A program made the position numbers and the translations under genes. From Oscillospiraceae bacterium (GTDB lineage Bacteria > Bacillota > Clostridia > Oscillospirales > Ruminococcaceae): a DNA stretch of 64,000 nucleotides. This document shows, piece by piece, positions 9,532 to 17,703 of this stretch. Every line of letters starts with the position of its first letter. Positions within the stretch are counted from its first letter, which is position 1. The notes under the pieces are model-generated. The model was not told the DNA's origin and did not search any database. It saw only the letters and a list, made by a program, of their open reading frames with translations. The stretch is taken from NCBI GenBank assembly GCA_017466865.1, contig JAFTTI010000021.1, positions 124,001 through 188,000 of the forward strand. The letters run 5' to 3'.

Positions 9532-9586
9532 ACCAAAGGTAGTGTCTGTCATATAAACGGCAAAGCATTACGAGGGAGATGAAGAA

Positions 9587-10876
9587 TTGGAAAAATTCGT
9601 TATTAAGGGCGGAAGACGCCTTACGGGAGAGGTTGAAATAAGCGGTGCTAAAAACGCAGCCGTTGCTATTCTTCCTGCCGTAATTCTGTCTGACGAGCCC
9701 TGTATACTTGAAAATGTTCCTGATATTAGTGACGTTTCCATAATCATAAGAATTCTTTATGAAATGGGTGCTGACATCAAGACTATAGATAAAACCACGC
9801 TCCGCATTGACGGAACAGGCATAAAAGACGCAGTTGTACCCTATGAAATGGCAAGACATTTAAGAGCTTCCTATTATTTCATAGGCGCACTTCTCGGCAA
9901 ATTCAGAAAAGCAAGAGTAGCACTTCCCGGCGGATGTGACCTTGGCGCTCGTCCTATCGACCAGCATATAAAGGCTTTTCAGGCTTTAGGCGCTGAATGT
10001 GGCATTGATCACGGAATGGTTGACGCAACAGCCGATATGTTACTCGGTTCACAGATTTATCTTGATATGGTATCTGTCGGTGCAACAATAAACGCTATGC
10101 TTGCAGCGGTTAAGGCAAACGGTCTTACAATCATCGAAAACGCCGCTAAAGAACCCCATATAGTTGACCTTGCAAACTTCTTGAACTCAATGGGCGCTGA
10201 CATTATGGGCGCAGGAACTGATGTCATCAAGATAAGAGGGGTGAATTTCCTTAAAGGAACAACCTACTCAATTATCCCCGACCAGATCGAAGCGGGAACA
10301 TTTATGATAGCCGCTGCGGCTACAAAGGGTGATGTTCTTATAAAGAATGTTATCCCCAAACACCTTGAATCAATCACAGCAAAACTCGAAAAAATCGGCG
10401 TCAATGTTGAAGAATTTGACGATAGCATAAGAATTTCTGTTGATGGGCCACTCGTTAAAACATCAGTTAAAACTATGCCTCATCCCGGTTTCCCGACAGA
10501 TATGCAGCCTCAGATAGCAACTCTTCTTTGCCTTGCCGAAGGAACAAGCATCGTTACAGAAGGTATATGGGATAATCGTTTCAGATATGTCGATGAACTC
10601 AGAAGAATGGGCGCTGATATTTCCGTTGATGGAAGAGTTGCCGTTATTAACGGCGTTGGTCAGCTTCAGGGCGCACCCGTTAAGGCTACTGACCTTCGTG
10701 CAGGTGCAGCGCTTATGATAGCAGGTCTTTCAGCAAGTGGAATCACAGAAATCGAAGACATATATCATATCGAAAGAGGATATGAAGATTTAGATGCTAA
10801 GCTTCGTGGACTTGGTGCTGATGTCGTTAAAAAGACAACACCCGGCGGAACAGAAGTAAGAAAAGCAATCTCATAA
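9587..10876 (+). CDS. murA: UDP-N-acetylglucosamine 1-carboxyvinyltransferase
   Basis: MurA transfers enolpyruvate from PEP to UDP-GlcNAc, the first committed step of peptidoglycan synthesis. The 429-residue protein has SGAKNAAVAILPA near the N terminus (K22, N23) and the catalytic cysteine C117 in LPGGCDLGARP. The cysteine means it should be fosfomycin-sensitive. The start is a TTG at 9587 preceded by GAGGGAG; it gives the normal family N terminus. walJ-type hydrolase follows on the same strand. Confidence 0.96.
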   Translation: MEKFVIKGGRRLTGEVEISGAKNAAVAILPAVILSDEPCILENVPDISDVSIIIRILYEMGADIKTIDKTTLRIDGTGIKDAVVPYEMARHLRASYYFIGALLGKFRKARVALPGGCDLGARPIDQHIKAFQALGAECGIDHGMVDATADMLLGSQIYLDMVSVGATINAMLAAVKANGLTIIENAAKEPHIVDLANFLNSMGADIMGAGTDVIKIRGVNFLKGTTYSIIPDQIEAGTFMIAAAATKGDVLIKNVIPKHLESITAKLEKIGVNVEEFDDSIRISVDGPLVKTSVKTMPHPGFPTDMQPQIATLLCLAEGTSIVTEGIWDNRFRYVDELRRMGADISVDGRVAVINGVGQLQGAPVKATDLRAGAALMIAGLSASGITEIEDIYHIERGYEDLDAKLRGLGADVVKKTTPGGTEVRKAIS

Positions 10877-10894
10877 TCAAAACGGAGGATAAGA

Positions 10895-11671
10895 ATGGCG
10901 AGAATTTACCCGCTTTTCAGTTCAAGTAGTGGTAACTGCATTTTTATCGGAAGTAAAACAAGTGGAATACTTATTGACGACGGAGTATCTTATAAAAGAT
11001 TCTCCGTCGCTTTGAATAAGTGCGAAATAGAAATATCATCTGTTAAAGCGATATTTATAACTCATGACCATTCCGACCATATCGATGGAATAAAAACACT
11101 TACCTCAAAGCATAGTATCCCTGTTTATGCACTTCCTTTAACAGCAAAGAAACTAAAAGAAAGCGAAGCGGTTGTTTCAGAAATAAATCCGCTTACAGAA
11201 AGCGTTTTTATCGACGGAATGGAAGTTTCGTTTTTTAAAACTCCACACGATACTGATGAAAGCTGCGGATACAGAATAAAAACTGCCGATGGCAAAATAT
11301 GCGCTGTCTGCACAGATTTAGGCTATATAACCGATGAAGTGGATAACGCAATAACAGGCGCAGACCTTGTTTACATAGAAGCAAACTATGATGAAAATAT
11401 GCTAAAAAACGGGCCTTATCCTTTTTATCTCAAAAAGCGTATTTCGTCAGACAGAGGGCATCTTTCAAATTCCGACTGCGCGAAAGAGATAAAGCATCTC
11501 ATCGAAAACGGAACAATGCGTTTTGTTTTAGGACATTTAAGTCAGCATAACAACACCCCCGAAAAGGCACAGACCACCATAGAAAACTACCTTTCGGGAT
11601 ATAAAAGAAACTGCGACTATATACTTTCAGTAGCACCCGTTGAAACAGAGGGCGAATGTTTTGTATTTTAA
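10895..11671 (+). CDS. walJ: MBL-fold metallohydrolase, WalJ/YycJ family
   Basis: The 258-residue protein begins LFSSSSGNCIFIGS and has the zinc-binding HDHSDH at 57-62, the pattern of the YycJ/WalJ branch of the metallo-beta-lactamase fold, thought to be a cytoplasmic nuclease-like hydrolase linked to cell division and DNA repair. GGAGGAT precedes the ATG. The nearby rlmH (about 1.2 kb downstream) recalls the walJ...rlmH neighbourhood of Bacilli, here without walRK in view. The assignment to the MBL fold is firm; the cellular role is not. Confidence 0.85.
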   Translation: MARIYPLFSSSSGNCIFIGSKTSGILIDDGVSYKRFSVALNKCEIEISSVKAIFITHDHSDHIDGIKTLTSKHSIPVYALPLTAKKLKESEAVVSEINPLTESVFIDGMEVSFFKTPHDTDESCGYRIKTADGKICAVCTDLGYITDEVDNAITGADLVYIEANYDENMLKNGPYPFYLKKRISSDRGHLSNSDCAKEIKHLIENGTMRFVLGHLSQHNNTPEKAQTTIENYLSGYKRNCDYILSVAPVETEGECFVF

Positions 11672-11675
11672 TTCT

Positions 11676-11705
11676 GGGAAAAGGAGATTTCCTTTTCCCT
11701 TTTTT
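11676..11705 (+). terminator. Intrinsic terminator after the WalJ-type gene
   Basis: GGGAAAAGGA (11676-11685) pairs with TCCTTTTCCC (11690-11699), followed by TTTTTT. Confidence 0.9.
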
Positions 11706-11763
11706 GTAAATACTGAAAAATAATCGATATATAGTTTGTATTATAAAAAAGGAGGTTTTTTCT

Positions 11764-12753
11764 ATGAAAAAGATAATTCCGCTTATTCTCTCGCTTTTTA
11801 TCCTTTCGGGATGTACCGTTACCCCCGACACAAATACTCCCATAGCAGAAACAACAGAAACAATCACTGTAACAACAACTGCTACTTCTGAAATAGAAGA
11901 AACCATAACAAGAATGCCCTCTGAGGTAGACGAATTTTCTATTAAGTGTGTCGATGAGTTTTTCTCTGCATTAAAATCAAAGGATAAAGAAAAGATATAC
12001 GAACTTTCAGAAGCAACAAAAGGATCTTCAACAGGATATTATGAAGGCTCTGTCGAATACTGGCTCGATAAGACAACCCTTTCATCATATAAAATTTTAG
12101 GCTCTTATGCAGAAACCTCCGAGAATAAACAGGTCGGTTTCTATACACGCTATTATGTTCTCGTTGAAGCAGATTTTTCTGAAACTTTCCAGTGTGTTTT
12201 CAAAGAAGGAAAAAATCTTTACAGAGTTTATCTTGATGGCGGTGCTGTTCTTTTCGGAAGAATTGTTCCTGATGGTGAAGAATATAAAGATTATAATGGT
12301 GATGCGATAGTAAACCTTTGCACCAAATATGATGTTTATTACGGCAGGGATTTTTCAGGCGATTATTCCGTTCTTTTTGACAGAAAAACACCCCTCGTAA
12401 CACTCAAGGAATTTGCCTGGGTAAACCACGATGATATTTCTTCTATGGAAGACCTCACAAAAGCCGTTGAGGATAATATAGGTCTTTCAGATGTCGAATG
12501 GGACGCTACAATACAATCGAAATATTATAAAGATTATGAGCGTATTCCAAGGGGCGGAAAATGGCATACATATAAGGTAGAAGAATATTCAAAGGAAAAA
12601 TGCGTCATAACATACTACGCCGATACAATGGGAATAATGAAAGCCTATACAGTTGAATATCATCTTTCAGAAAACGAAAACAAAACACCACGCATTGTTT
12701 CTGCAAAGAAAACAGGAACAACAGGTTTTTCCGCAACAGTAAATTCTATTTAA
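11764..12753 (+). CDS. Putative lipoprotein of unknown function
   Basis: The 329-residue protein has a signal peptide ending in a lipobox with C17 (LFILSGC), then a Thr/Glu-rich linker to about residue 45 and a folded part of about 280 residues. The first half (DEFSIKCVDEFFSALKSKDKE) looks like a small alpha+beta lipoprotein module of the kind seen in DUF-type clostridial lipoproteins, but I recognise no named domain. AAAAAAGGAGG precedes the ATG. It stands alone between two terminated units and probably sits on the outer face of the membrane. Confidence 0.7.
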   Translation: MKKIIPLILSLFILSGCTVTPDTNTPIAETTETITVTTTATSEIEETITRMPSEVDEFSIKCVDEFFSALKSKDKEKIYELSEATKGSSTGYYEGSVEYWLDKTTLSSYKILGSYAETSENKQVGFYTRYYVLVEADFSETFQCVFKEGKNLYRVYLDGGAVLFGRIVPDGEEYKDYNGDAIVNLCTKYDVYYGRDFSGDYSVLFDRKTPLVTLKEFAWVNHDDISSMEDLTKAVEDNIGLSDVEWDATIQSKYYKDYERIPRGGKWHTYKVEEYSKEKCVITYYADTMGIMKAYTVEYHLSENENKTPRIVSAKKTGTTGFSATVNSI

Positions 12754-12779
12754 CAATAAGTAATATTTTTAGATATAAT
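12750..12779 (+). promoter_or_regulatory. Promoter for rlmH
   Basis: TTAACA (12750-12755) and TATAAT (12774-12779) with 18 bases between. The -35 overlaps the stop codon of the lipoprotein gene. It faces the repeat-rich rlmH leader. Confidence 0.6.
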
Positions 12780-12780
12780 T

Positions 12781-12882
12781 ACTATTTGTAAATTGAAATA
12801 AGAAACTATTTGTAATAATACAAAACAATTATACAAATAGTAAAATAAAACAGCGTTGCCGAGAGAAAGCATACGCTGTTTT
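12781..12882 (+). repeat. Repeat-rich leader of rlmH
   Basis: Two direct copies of ACTATTTGTA (12781-12790 and 12805-12814) are followed by an inverted copy TACAAATAGT (12832-12841). Either direct copy can pair with the inverted one (each with extra AT pairs and a one-base bulge), giving two mutually exclusive hairpins. A second, perfect 10-bp inverted repeat, AAAACAGCGT (12847-12856) with ACGCTGTTTT (12873-12882), follows just before the ribosome binding site. The block could be an operator, an RNA switch, or a terminator. Confidence 0.7.
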
Positions 12883-12903
12883 AAAATGAGGGAGGAAGTT
12901 ATT

Positions 12904-13383
12904 TTGACAATAAATATAGTGTCTGTCGGAAAACTCAAAGAGGGTTATCTCCGTGAAGCATCGGCAGAATATGAAAAAAGAATAAAGGGTTTTTCAAAAA
13001 TAAATATTATAGAACTTAATGAAAGTCGACTCCCTGATAATCCTTCAGAAGCCTTGATTGAAAAAGCACTTTCAGATGAAGCAACTATGATGGAAAGTTA
13101 CCTTTCGGGAAAATCCTTCAATATCGCTATGTGTATCGAGGGTAAACAACTTTCTTCCGAAAAACTCTCAAAAAAACTTGACGAAACGGGCGTTTTAGGA
13201 TATAGCACAGTAAACTTTTTTATCGGAAGTTCATTCGGTCTTTCAGAAAAGGTAAAACAGCAGTGTCATTTAAGACTTTCAATGTCAGAGATGACATTTC
13301 CTCATCAACTCGCAAGAATAATGCTACTCGAACAGATTTACCGCGCATTTCAGATTTCTTCGGGCGGAAAATATCATAAATAA
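12904..13383 (+). CDS. rlmH: 23S rRNA pseudouridine-1915 N3-methyltransferase
   Basis: RlmH is a SPOUT methyltransferase that methylates pseudouridine 1915 of 23S rRNA. Starting at the TTG at 12904, after GGGAGGAAG, the protein has 159 residues, exactly the usual family length, and begins with the normal INIVSVGKLKEGYL. The conserved C-terminal block MTFPHQLARIMLLEQIYRAFQ is intact. An open frame back to 12856 runs through the inverted repeat of the leader and is rejected. The PG-binding cluster converges on it with no spacing. Confidence 0.96.
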   Translation: MTINIVSVGKLKEGYLREASAEYEKRIKGFSKINIIELNESRLPDNPSEALIEKALSDEATMMESYLSGKSFNIAMCIEGKQLSSEKLSKKLDETGVLGYSTVNFFIGSSFGLSEKVKQQCHLRLSMSEMTFPHQLARIMLLEQIYRAFQISSGGKYHK

Positions 13384-13884
13384 TTATCGTTTTGAATAGT
13401 TTTTGCTTAAATTATTCCACGTAAATATGTCAGTTTCTCCTGTTGGCGTAAGCCCCGCGAGAGACTGATATTTTTTTACTGCATCTTCTGTTTCATCGCC
13501 GTATATTCCGTCAACGCGGGGGTATGGAATATCATCCTTTTTCATAACAGAAAGCATTATCTGAATGAAATAGACAATATCTCCCGTATCGCCTTTTTTA
13601 ATTACCGAGAAATTATCTCCGAAAGGAGAAATGCTACTTGGCGTTTCATAAAAGGGGATGATAAGATTATATTCCTCTATGATACTGTCCCATGTTTCAT
13701 TGTCGACGATACCTGTCGGCTCAAAGCCTTTGTTTTTCTGAAATTCTGTTACAGAATTTCTTGTGTTGTCGCCATATATCCCATCGGGGATAATTCCGTT
13801 TCCGCCGTTATGAATATCAATGTATCTTAAATACTGTTGCAGTTCTTTTATGTGTTCTTTTCTGTCTTTTTCGGTATAGGGCAT
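13384..13884 (-). CDS. Protein with two peptidoglycan-binding (PG_binding_1) domains
   Basis: This 166-residue protein consists almost only of two PG_binding_1 repeats (about 10-75 and 90-160), each with the family pattern IYGDNTRNSVTEFQKNKG...TGIVDNETW. No signal peptide, membrane segment or enzymatic domain is visible. It lies 17 bases downstream of the SpoIID/PG-binding gene on the same strand and its repeats resemble those in that protein, so it looks like a duplicated fragment or partner. A cortex or spore-coat binding role is inferred from context only. Confidence 0.85.
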   Translation of the reverse strand: MPYTEKDRKEHIKELQQYLRYIDIHNGGNGIIPDGIYGDNTRNSVTEFQKNKGFEPTGIVDNETWDSIIEEYNLIIPFYETPSSISPFGDNFSVIKKGDTGDIVYFIQIMLSVMKKDDIPYPRVDGIYGDETEDAVKKYQSLAGLTPTGETDIFTWNNLSKNYSKR

Positions 13885-13901
13885 ATTTTTAAAACCCTCC
13901 T

Positions 13902-15296
13902 TTACGAAATAGTATATCCGGGGAACTGTTGCGGTCTTTTATCAAATCCGAATTTAAGGTCTGAATAAACACCCGTTATCTCATTCCAGGTTATAGGCCC
14001 TACAACTCCCGAAGGATCTATGCCGAATCTTTTCTGAAAAGCGGTTACAGAATTTTTGGTCAGAGGACCAAAATACCCCGTCGGGTTAACATCTGGTATT
14101 TCAGGATATGTTTTGCTGATATAAGAAAGATACTGCTGTAAAAGTCTTACATATTCGCTCGTTATTCCTTCAGATAAAACGGTGTTCGGGTATAAGGCAA
14201 CTCCCGTTTCGGGCAGTGGAGGAGGGGAACTTTCTGCAATTCCCGCATAAGCCCTGTAAATGTCGTTCCATGTTCTTTCGTCAACAACACCCGTTTGTGG
14301 AAGCCCGAAAACCTCTTGGAAAGATTTAACCGAATCTTCCGTCATCTGACCGAAATTCCCCGTTATGTCAACGGGCGAAACCCTTTCATAATAAGCACCT
14401 ATAACCGCAAGATAATACTGAATAGAAAGAACGCCTTTTCCCTTGTCGCCCTTTTTGAGCTCTTCTTCATAGATTCTTTCAATGTCACTCTGCTTTATTC
14501 CTTCAGATGTAAGTTCTGCGAGTTTCTTGACGCTTGTATAGATATAAGAAATTCTATACCATGTCGCCTCGTTTACAACTCCCGTCGGCGACATTCCGAA
14601 AACCTCCTGAAACTTTTTAACGGCATTTTCCGTATCAACTCCGAAAACACCATTTACCTCCGCAATTTTGGGAATACCGGGGTAGTTTCTTGAAATTCTG
14701 TTTAGTTGAGTCTGAATTGTCTTGACGGAATTTCCTGAGTATCCGAGAGTAAGGTCTATCCCTTCAAAAGAGGGAGAATTTGTCTGAACAGGAACATTCT
14801 TTTCTATATTGATATTATTCCCATAATATCTTTGCAGTATCTCATAGGGGACAAGCCCTTGATTTGCGAGAGAAACAGTCCCCCATTGAGAAAGTCCGTC
14901 GCAAGTAGCCTGCCTTCCGTCACAGAAAACAGCGAAGAAAGGTTCTATGTTTCCGTCTTTTCTTATGTAGGTGTTAAAAAGTTCATCGACAATTCTTGAA
15001 ATCGGCTGAAAAATATCTCTGCCCTCTCTGAAAGCCATATCGTATGCGGTTGAGTTTGTTATGTCAAAGGGATACCCTCTGCTTCGGTAGAATTCTGTAT
15101 AGACTCTATTTAGCGCATATGAAACGATAGCATAAATATTTGCCCTTATCGCATTTTCGGGCCATGTAGGGTAAATCTCACTCGACGCTACATTCTTTAT
15201 GTAATCAGGAAAAGAAAGCGTAACATTCGGTGCATCCTGTGAGGGTTTTCCTAAATGAACGGTTATTGTTTCGGGTATAAATGGCTGACCTTTCAT
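13902..15296 (-). CDS. SpoIID-like domain protein with three peptidoglycan-binding repeats
   Basis: The 464-residue protein has an N-terminal region resembling SpoIID/LytB: DYIKNVASSEIYPTWPENAI with AIVSYALNR, and further on CDGLSQWGTVSLANQGLVPYEILQRYYG, close to the SpoIID end pattern. Three PG_binding_1 repeats follow near 178-250, 283-350 and 375-445, separated by short linkers including a Pro-rich stretch (SSPPPLPET). There is no signal peptide. The known SpoIID protein is a lytic transglycosylase used in engulfment; whether this domain is active is unclear. The start overlaps the end of the upstream gene by four bases. Confidence 0.8.
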   Translation of the reverse strand: MKGQPFIPETITVHLGKPSQDAPNVTLSFPDYIKNVASSEIYPTWPENAIRANIYAIVSYALNRVYTEFYRSRGYPFDITNSTAYDMAFREGRDIFQPISRIVDELFNTYIRKDGNIEPFFAVFCDGRQATCDGLSQWGTVSLANQGLVPYEILQRYYGNNINIEKNVPVQTNSPSFEGIDLTLGYSGNSVKTIQTQLNRISRNYPGIPKIAEVNGVFGVDTENAVKKFQEVFGMSPTGVVNEATWYRISYIYTSVKKLAELTSEGIKQSDIERIYEEELKKGDKGKGVLSIQYYLAVIGAYYERVSPVDITGNFGQMTEDSVKSFQEVFGLPQTGVVDERTWNDIYRAYAGIAESSPPPLPETGVALYPNTVLSEGITSEYVRLLQQYLSYISKTYPEIPDVNPTGYFGPLTKNSVTAFQKRFGIDPSGVVGPITWNEITGVYSDLKFGFDKRPQQFPGYTIS

Positions 15297-15847
15297 TCTT
15301 CGTCCTCCTCAATACCACCATAAACTATCTCTCTTTGTGGATTATCAGAAAATTCTGTTATCGGAATAAGATTTACAGGCTGAATTGATTTTATCCCCGA
15401 AAAGATAACAACCCTTTCGTTCAAAACAGGGTAGTATCCGTCAGAAACAACCCTTACTCTGTATTCAGAAAAAGGTTTTTCTTTCATAGACTCCTCGGGC
15501 GATTCCGATATACTGCGGGGAGGTGCAGTAAGCGAAATTTCAGGCGAAATTCCGTTTATATCGGTTTTCATAAACCTTATTATGTTTTCGCCCGTTTCGT
15601 CATAAACAGTAATCTTCGCGTTTTCTATCGGAATATCTCCCTTAGCGGTAGTAACTTCGACCTGAAGAACACCGCAGTTTCCATCATTCTGACAAAGACT
15701 TTCCTCAGATGAAAAAACGCTTATTCTTTCCCTTGCTTTTTCTGCCTCGGTTTCTGTTTCGTCAGGTTCAGGCAACCTTTCTCTGTAAAGACGCATCATT
15801 TCATCCATATATTTTTTGGTAAGTTCTTTTTCTTCATTGTTTTTCAA
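15293..15847 (-). CDS. Hypothetical protein with a carboxypeptidase-regulatory-like domain
   Basis: I prefer the TTG start at 15847, which has GAGGTG nine bases before it, over the GTG at 15859 that overlaps that site; the product is then 184 residues. After a charged, helical N-terminal third comes a beta-sandwich-like segment (CGVLQVEVTTAKGDIPIENA ... YRVRVVSDGYYPV) resembling the carboxypeptidase regulatory or transthyretin-like fold often used in surface and spore proteins. It is the first gene of the three-gene cluster with the SpoIID/PG-binding protein. No enzyme motif is seen. Confidence 0.65.
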   Translation of the reverse strand: MKNNEEKELTKKYMDEMMRLYRERLPEPDETETEAEKARERISVFSSEESLCQNDGNCGVLQVEVTTAKGDIPIENAKITVYDETGENIIRFMKTDINGISPEISLTAPPRSISESPEESMKEKPFSEYRVRVVSDGYYPVLNERVVIFSGIKSIQPVNLIPITEFSDNPQREIVYGGIEEDEE

Positions 15848-15911
15848 AATACAAAACACCTCTTTTCATTAAAGTCTATGCTTGTACCTTTGAAAAAATG
15901 TTTTAAATTTA

Positions 15912-15940
15912 TTGACTTGAATAAGATTTTAGGATAAAAT
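15912..15940 (+). promoter_or_regulatory. Sigma-A promoter for the small membrane protein gene
   Basis: TTGACT (15912-15917) and TAAAAT (15935-15940) with a 17-base spacer, facing the gene at 15971. Confidence 0.75.
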
Positions 15941-15970
15941 ATATGTATAACTTATTAAAGGAGAGATTTT

Positions 15971-16336
15971 ATGAAAAAATTTCTGGAAATTATCTCGATT
16001 CTCGGAACAGTAAAGGATATTGTCGAAAAATTTGCCGACAAGATTGTTGATAAAATCAAAAAGGTTGAGCCTATAAAGGTAAAATCAAACGCTGGCTCTG
16101 TTCTCGGCGTTTTAGGAATTATCTTTGCTCCCATTTTCCCCGCTATAACCTATGCTCTTTCAGCAACAGGTATGGCTCTTTCAGCGGGAGGAAAGAAAAG
16201 AGAAAAGTCAAAATCAGGTATTGCTCTTAACTCGGTAGCACTCGCATTTGCAGCAGTAAATTCAGTTATCGCAATTGTAATCGCAGTTATGTATTACAAC
16301 AAGAAGGAAATTCCTTTCATAACAAAAAAGAAGTAA
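15971..16336 (+). CDS. Small membrane protein, DUF4190-like
   Basis: The 121-residue protein has a Lys-rich amphipathic N terminus (1-40) and two hydrophobic hairpin segments (about 43-68 and 82-107) joined by a basic loop GGKKREKSKSG, ending KKK. The spacing and Gly/Ala content of the two segments recall DUF4190 small membrane proteins, but this is only a pattern match. It has its own promoter and terminator, so it is monocistronic. Function unknown. Confidence 0.7.
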   Translation: MKKFLEIISILGTVKDIVEKFADKIVDKIKKVEPIKVKSNAGSVLGVLGIIFAPIFPAITYALSATGMALSAGGKKREKSKSGIALNSVALAFAAVNSVIAIVIAVMYYNKKEIPFITKKK

Positions 16337-16342
16337 AAAAAT

Positions 16343-16377
16343 AACGCTTGAGACAAATCGCCTCAAGCGTTTTTATT
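16343..16377. terminator. Bidirectional terminator between the membrane protein gene and rnpB
   Basis: AACGCTTGAG (16343-16352) pairs with CTCAAGCGTT (16362-16371). T runs flank it on both strands, so it can end the + strand gene and the minus-strand RNase P RNA. Confidence 0.9.
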
Positions 16378-16380
16378 TTT

Positions 16381-16704
16381 GGTATGAGCAGACCGATAAG
16401 CCGAGTTCTGTCGTGTGCGATAATCTATCTAAGCCGCCTTTGTAATATATCCGCCGAGCAGACGTTAAGATATATTATACCAACCGGCGTTGCATCGGAT
16501 AGGGTTTACACGTCAATGCGCTCTCACGCATCACGGTGAGCTCTTACCTCGCCTTTCCATCCTTACCTGAAAAATCAGGCGGTATATTTCTGTTGCACTT
16601 TCCCTGAGGTCGCCCTCGGCAGTAGTAATCTGCTATCCTGCTCTGTGATGCCCGGACTTTCCTAATGACTCTGATAAAAAGCCACTCTATCGCATAGTCT
16701 ACTC
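16381..16704 (-). ncRNA. rnpB: RNase P RNA (bacterial class A)
   Basis: Read on the minus strand, the 5' end GAGTAGAC (16704-16697) pairs with GTCTGCTC (16393-16386) to close helix P1. The universally conserved 3' segment with ACAGAACTCGGCTTATCGG is present, as are the conserved GAGGAAAGTCCGGGC-like block (here TAGGAAAGTCCGGGCA), the AAAGTGCAACAGAAA segment and GGTAAGGATGGAAAGGCGAGG. RNase P trims the 5' leader of precursor tRNAs. Exact ends are estimated from P1. Short ORFs across this region are rejected. Confidence 0.95.
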
Positions 16705-16713
16705 ACAAAATGT

Positions 16714-16742
16714 ATTATACAACAACATTTCAGAATTTGCAA
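16714..16742 (-). promoter_or_regulatory. Promoter of rnpB
   Basis: On the minus strand, TTGCAA (16742-16737) and TATAAT (16719-16714) with 17 bases between; the start point would fall at about 16707, matching the RNA 5' end. Confidence 0.8.
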
Positions 16743-16748
16743 GTTTTA

Positions 16749-17546
16749 TTATAATCCTAAAAGTTTTTTAGCGTTTTCGCCAAGGATTTTTTTCTTGTCC
16801 TCATCAGAAAAATCAAGGCTTTCGATAAATTCTTTTTCCATATTGCTCTTGTGCCATGGAAAATCACTTCCGAAAAGAATTTTATCAGCACCGTGCTTTA
16901 AAACTATCTCTCTGAAAATATCTGTCGGCATAAAGTTTACTGTATATGCTGTATCAAGATAGATATTTTCAAGTCCTGCGATATATTCTAAAACTTCTTC
17001 CCAGTGTTTCATTCCGCCCATGTGGGCAAGTATCATTGTCATTTGCGGAACAGCTTCGTGTGCCTTTCTTGAAGCTTTAGGCGGTGCGTGAACAAGGTCA
17101 GGCGATAAGGGATCCCATCCCGCGTGGAATATAACGGGAAGAGAAAGCTCGGCGCATTTTTCATAAACAGGGAAAACCTTTTCGTCATCTATAAAAAATT
17201 CCTGATAGTCAGGGTGAAGCTTTACTCCGTAAAGTCCCATTTCCTTTATTCTCTGGAGTTCTTCAAAAACATCTTCCGAGAAAGGATGAACACTTCCGAA
17301 AGGAATAATATTTTCGTATTTGTCACCCATTTCCTTTGCCCAGTCGTTGATGATTGTCTGCTGAGTGGGTTTTGTCGCAACGGGTAAAAGAACCGCCTTG
17401 TCGATAACGCCCGATTTTGCTATTTCGTCGATAGCGTCAATCTTGCCGTTTGAATATGCTTTCTGATTTGAAACAACTTCGAGCTTTGCTATTGCTTTTT
17501 CAGCGATTTTGTCGTTGAAAGCGTGTGTATGAAAATCGATAACCAT
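16749..17546 (-). CDS. Metal-dependent hydrolase, amidohydrolase-2 family
   Basis: The protein begins MVIDFHTHAF, with the metal-binding HxH at the N terminus of a TIM-barrel amidohydrolase, and has further conserved histidines in KLHPDYQ, VIFHAGWD and LAHMGG plus the late aspartate in LFGSDFPW. That is the amidohydrolase-2 arrangement (decarboxylases and hydrolases such as aminocarboxymuconate semialdehyde decarboxylase). The substrate is unknown. I choose the ATG at 17546, nine bases after GGAG, over the one at 17555 that overlaps it; 265 residues. It is a single gene beside rnpB. Confidence 0.85.
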   Translation of the reverse strand: MVIDFHTHAFNDKIAEKAIAKLEVVSNQKAYSNGKIDAIDEIAKSGVIDKAVLLPVATKPTQQTIINDWAKEMGDKYENIIPFGSVHPFSEDVFEELQRIKEMGLYGVKLHPDYQEFFIDDEKVFPVYEKCAELSLPVIFHAGWDPLSPDLVHAPPKASRKAHEAVPQMTMILAHMGGMKHWEEVLEYIAGLENIYLDTAYTVNFMPTDIFREIVLKHGADKILFGSDFPWHKSNMEKEFIESLDFSDEDKKKILGENAKKLLGL

Positions 17547-17657
17547 TTTTAACATCTCCGAAAGTAACTGTTTTTCTTCCCTTGCATAAACTGTAATAAA
17601 GAAAATATGTCCCCTGATTTTCTTTGATGATTATCTTCTGAAATTTATGGTAATAAT

Positions 17658-17674
17658 ATCATCAGATGATCATC
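17658..17674. repeat. Overlapping palindromes upstream of mazF
   Basis: ATCATC-A-GATGAT (17658-17670) overlaps the perfect palindrome GATGATCATC (17665-17674), about 30 bases before the mazF start. It could be an operator; no clear promoter is seen beside it. Confidence 0.5.
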
Positions 17675-17703
17675 GAGTATATTTTGTCAGGAGTATTATA
17701 GTT

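Noticed and set aside
16348..16539. 63-codon + strand open frame
   Set aside because: It lies across the RNase P RNA gene and its terminator; the RNA explains the sequence.
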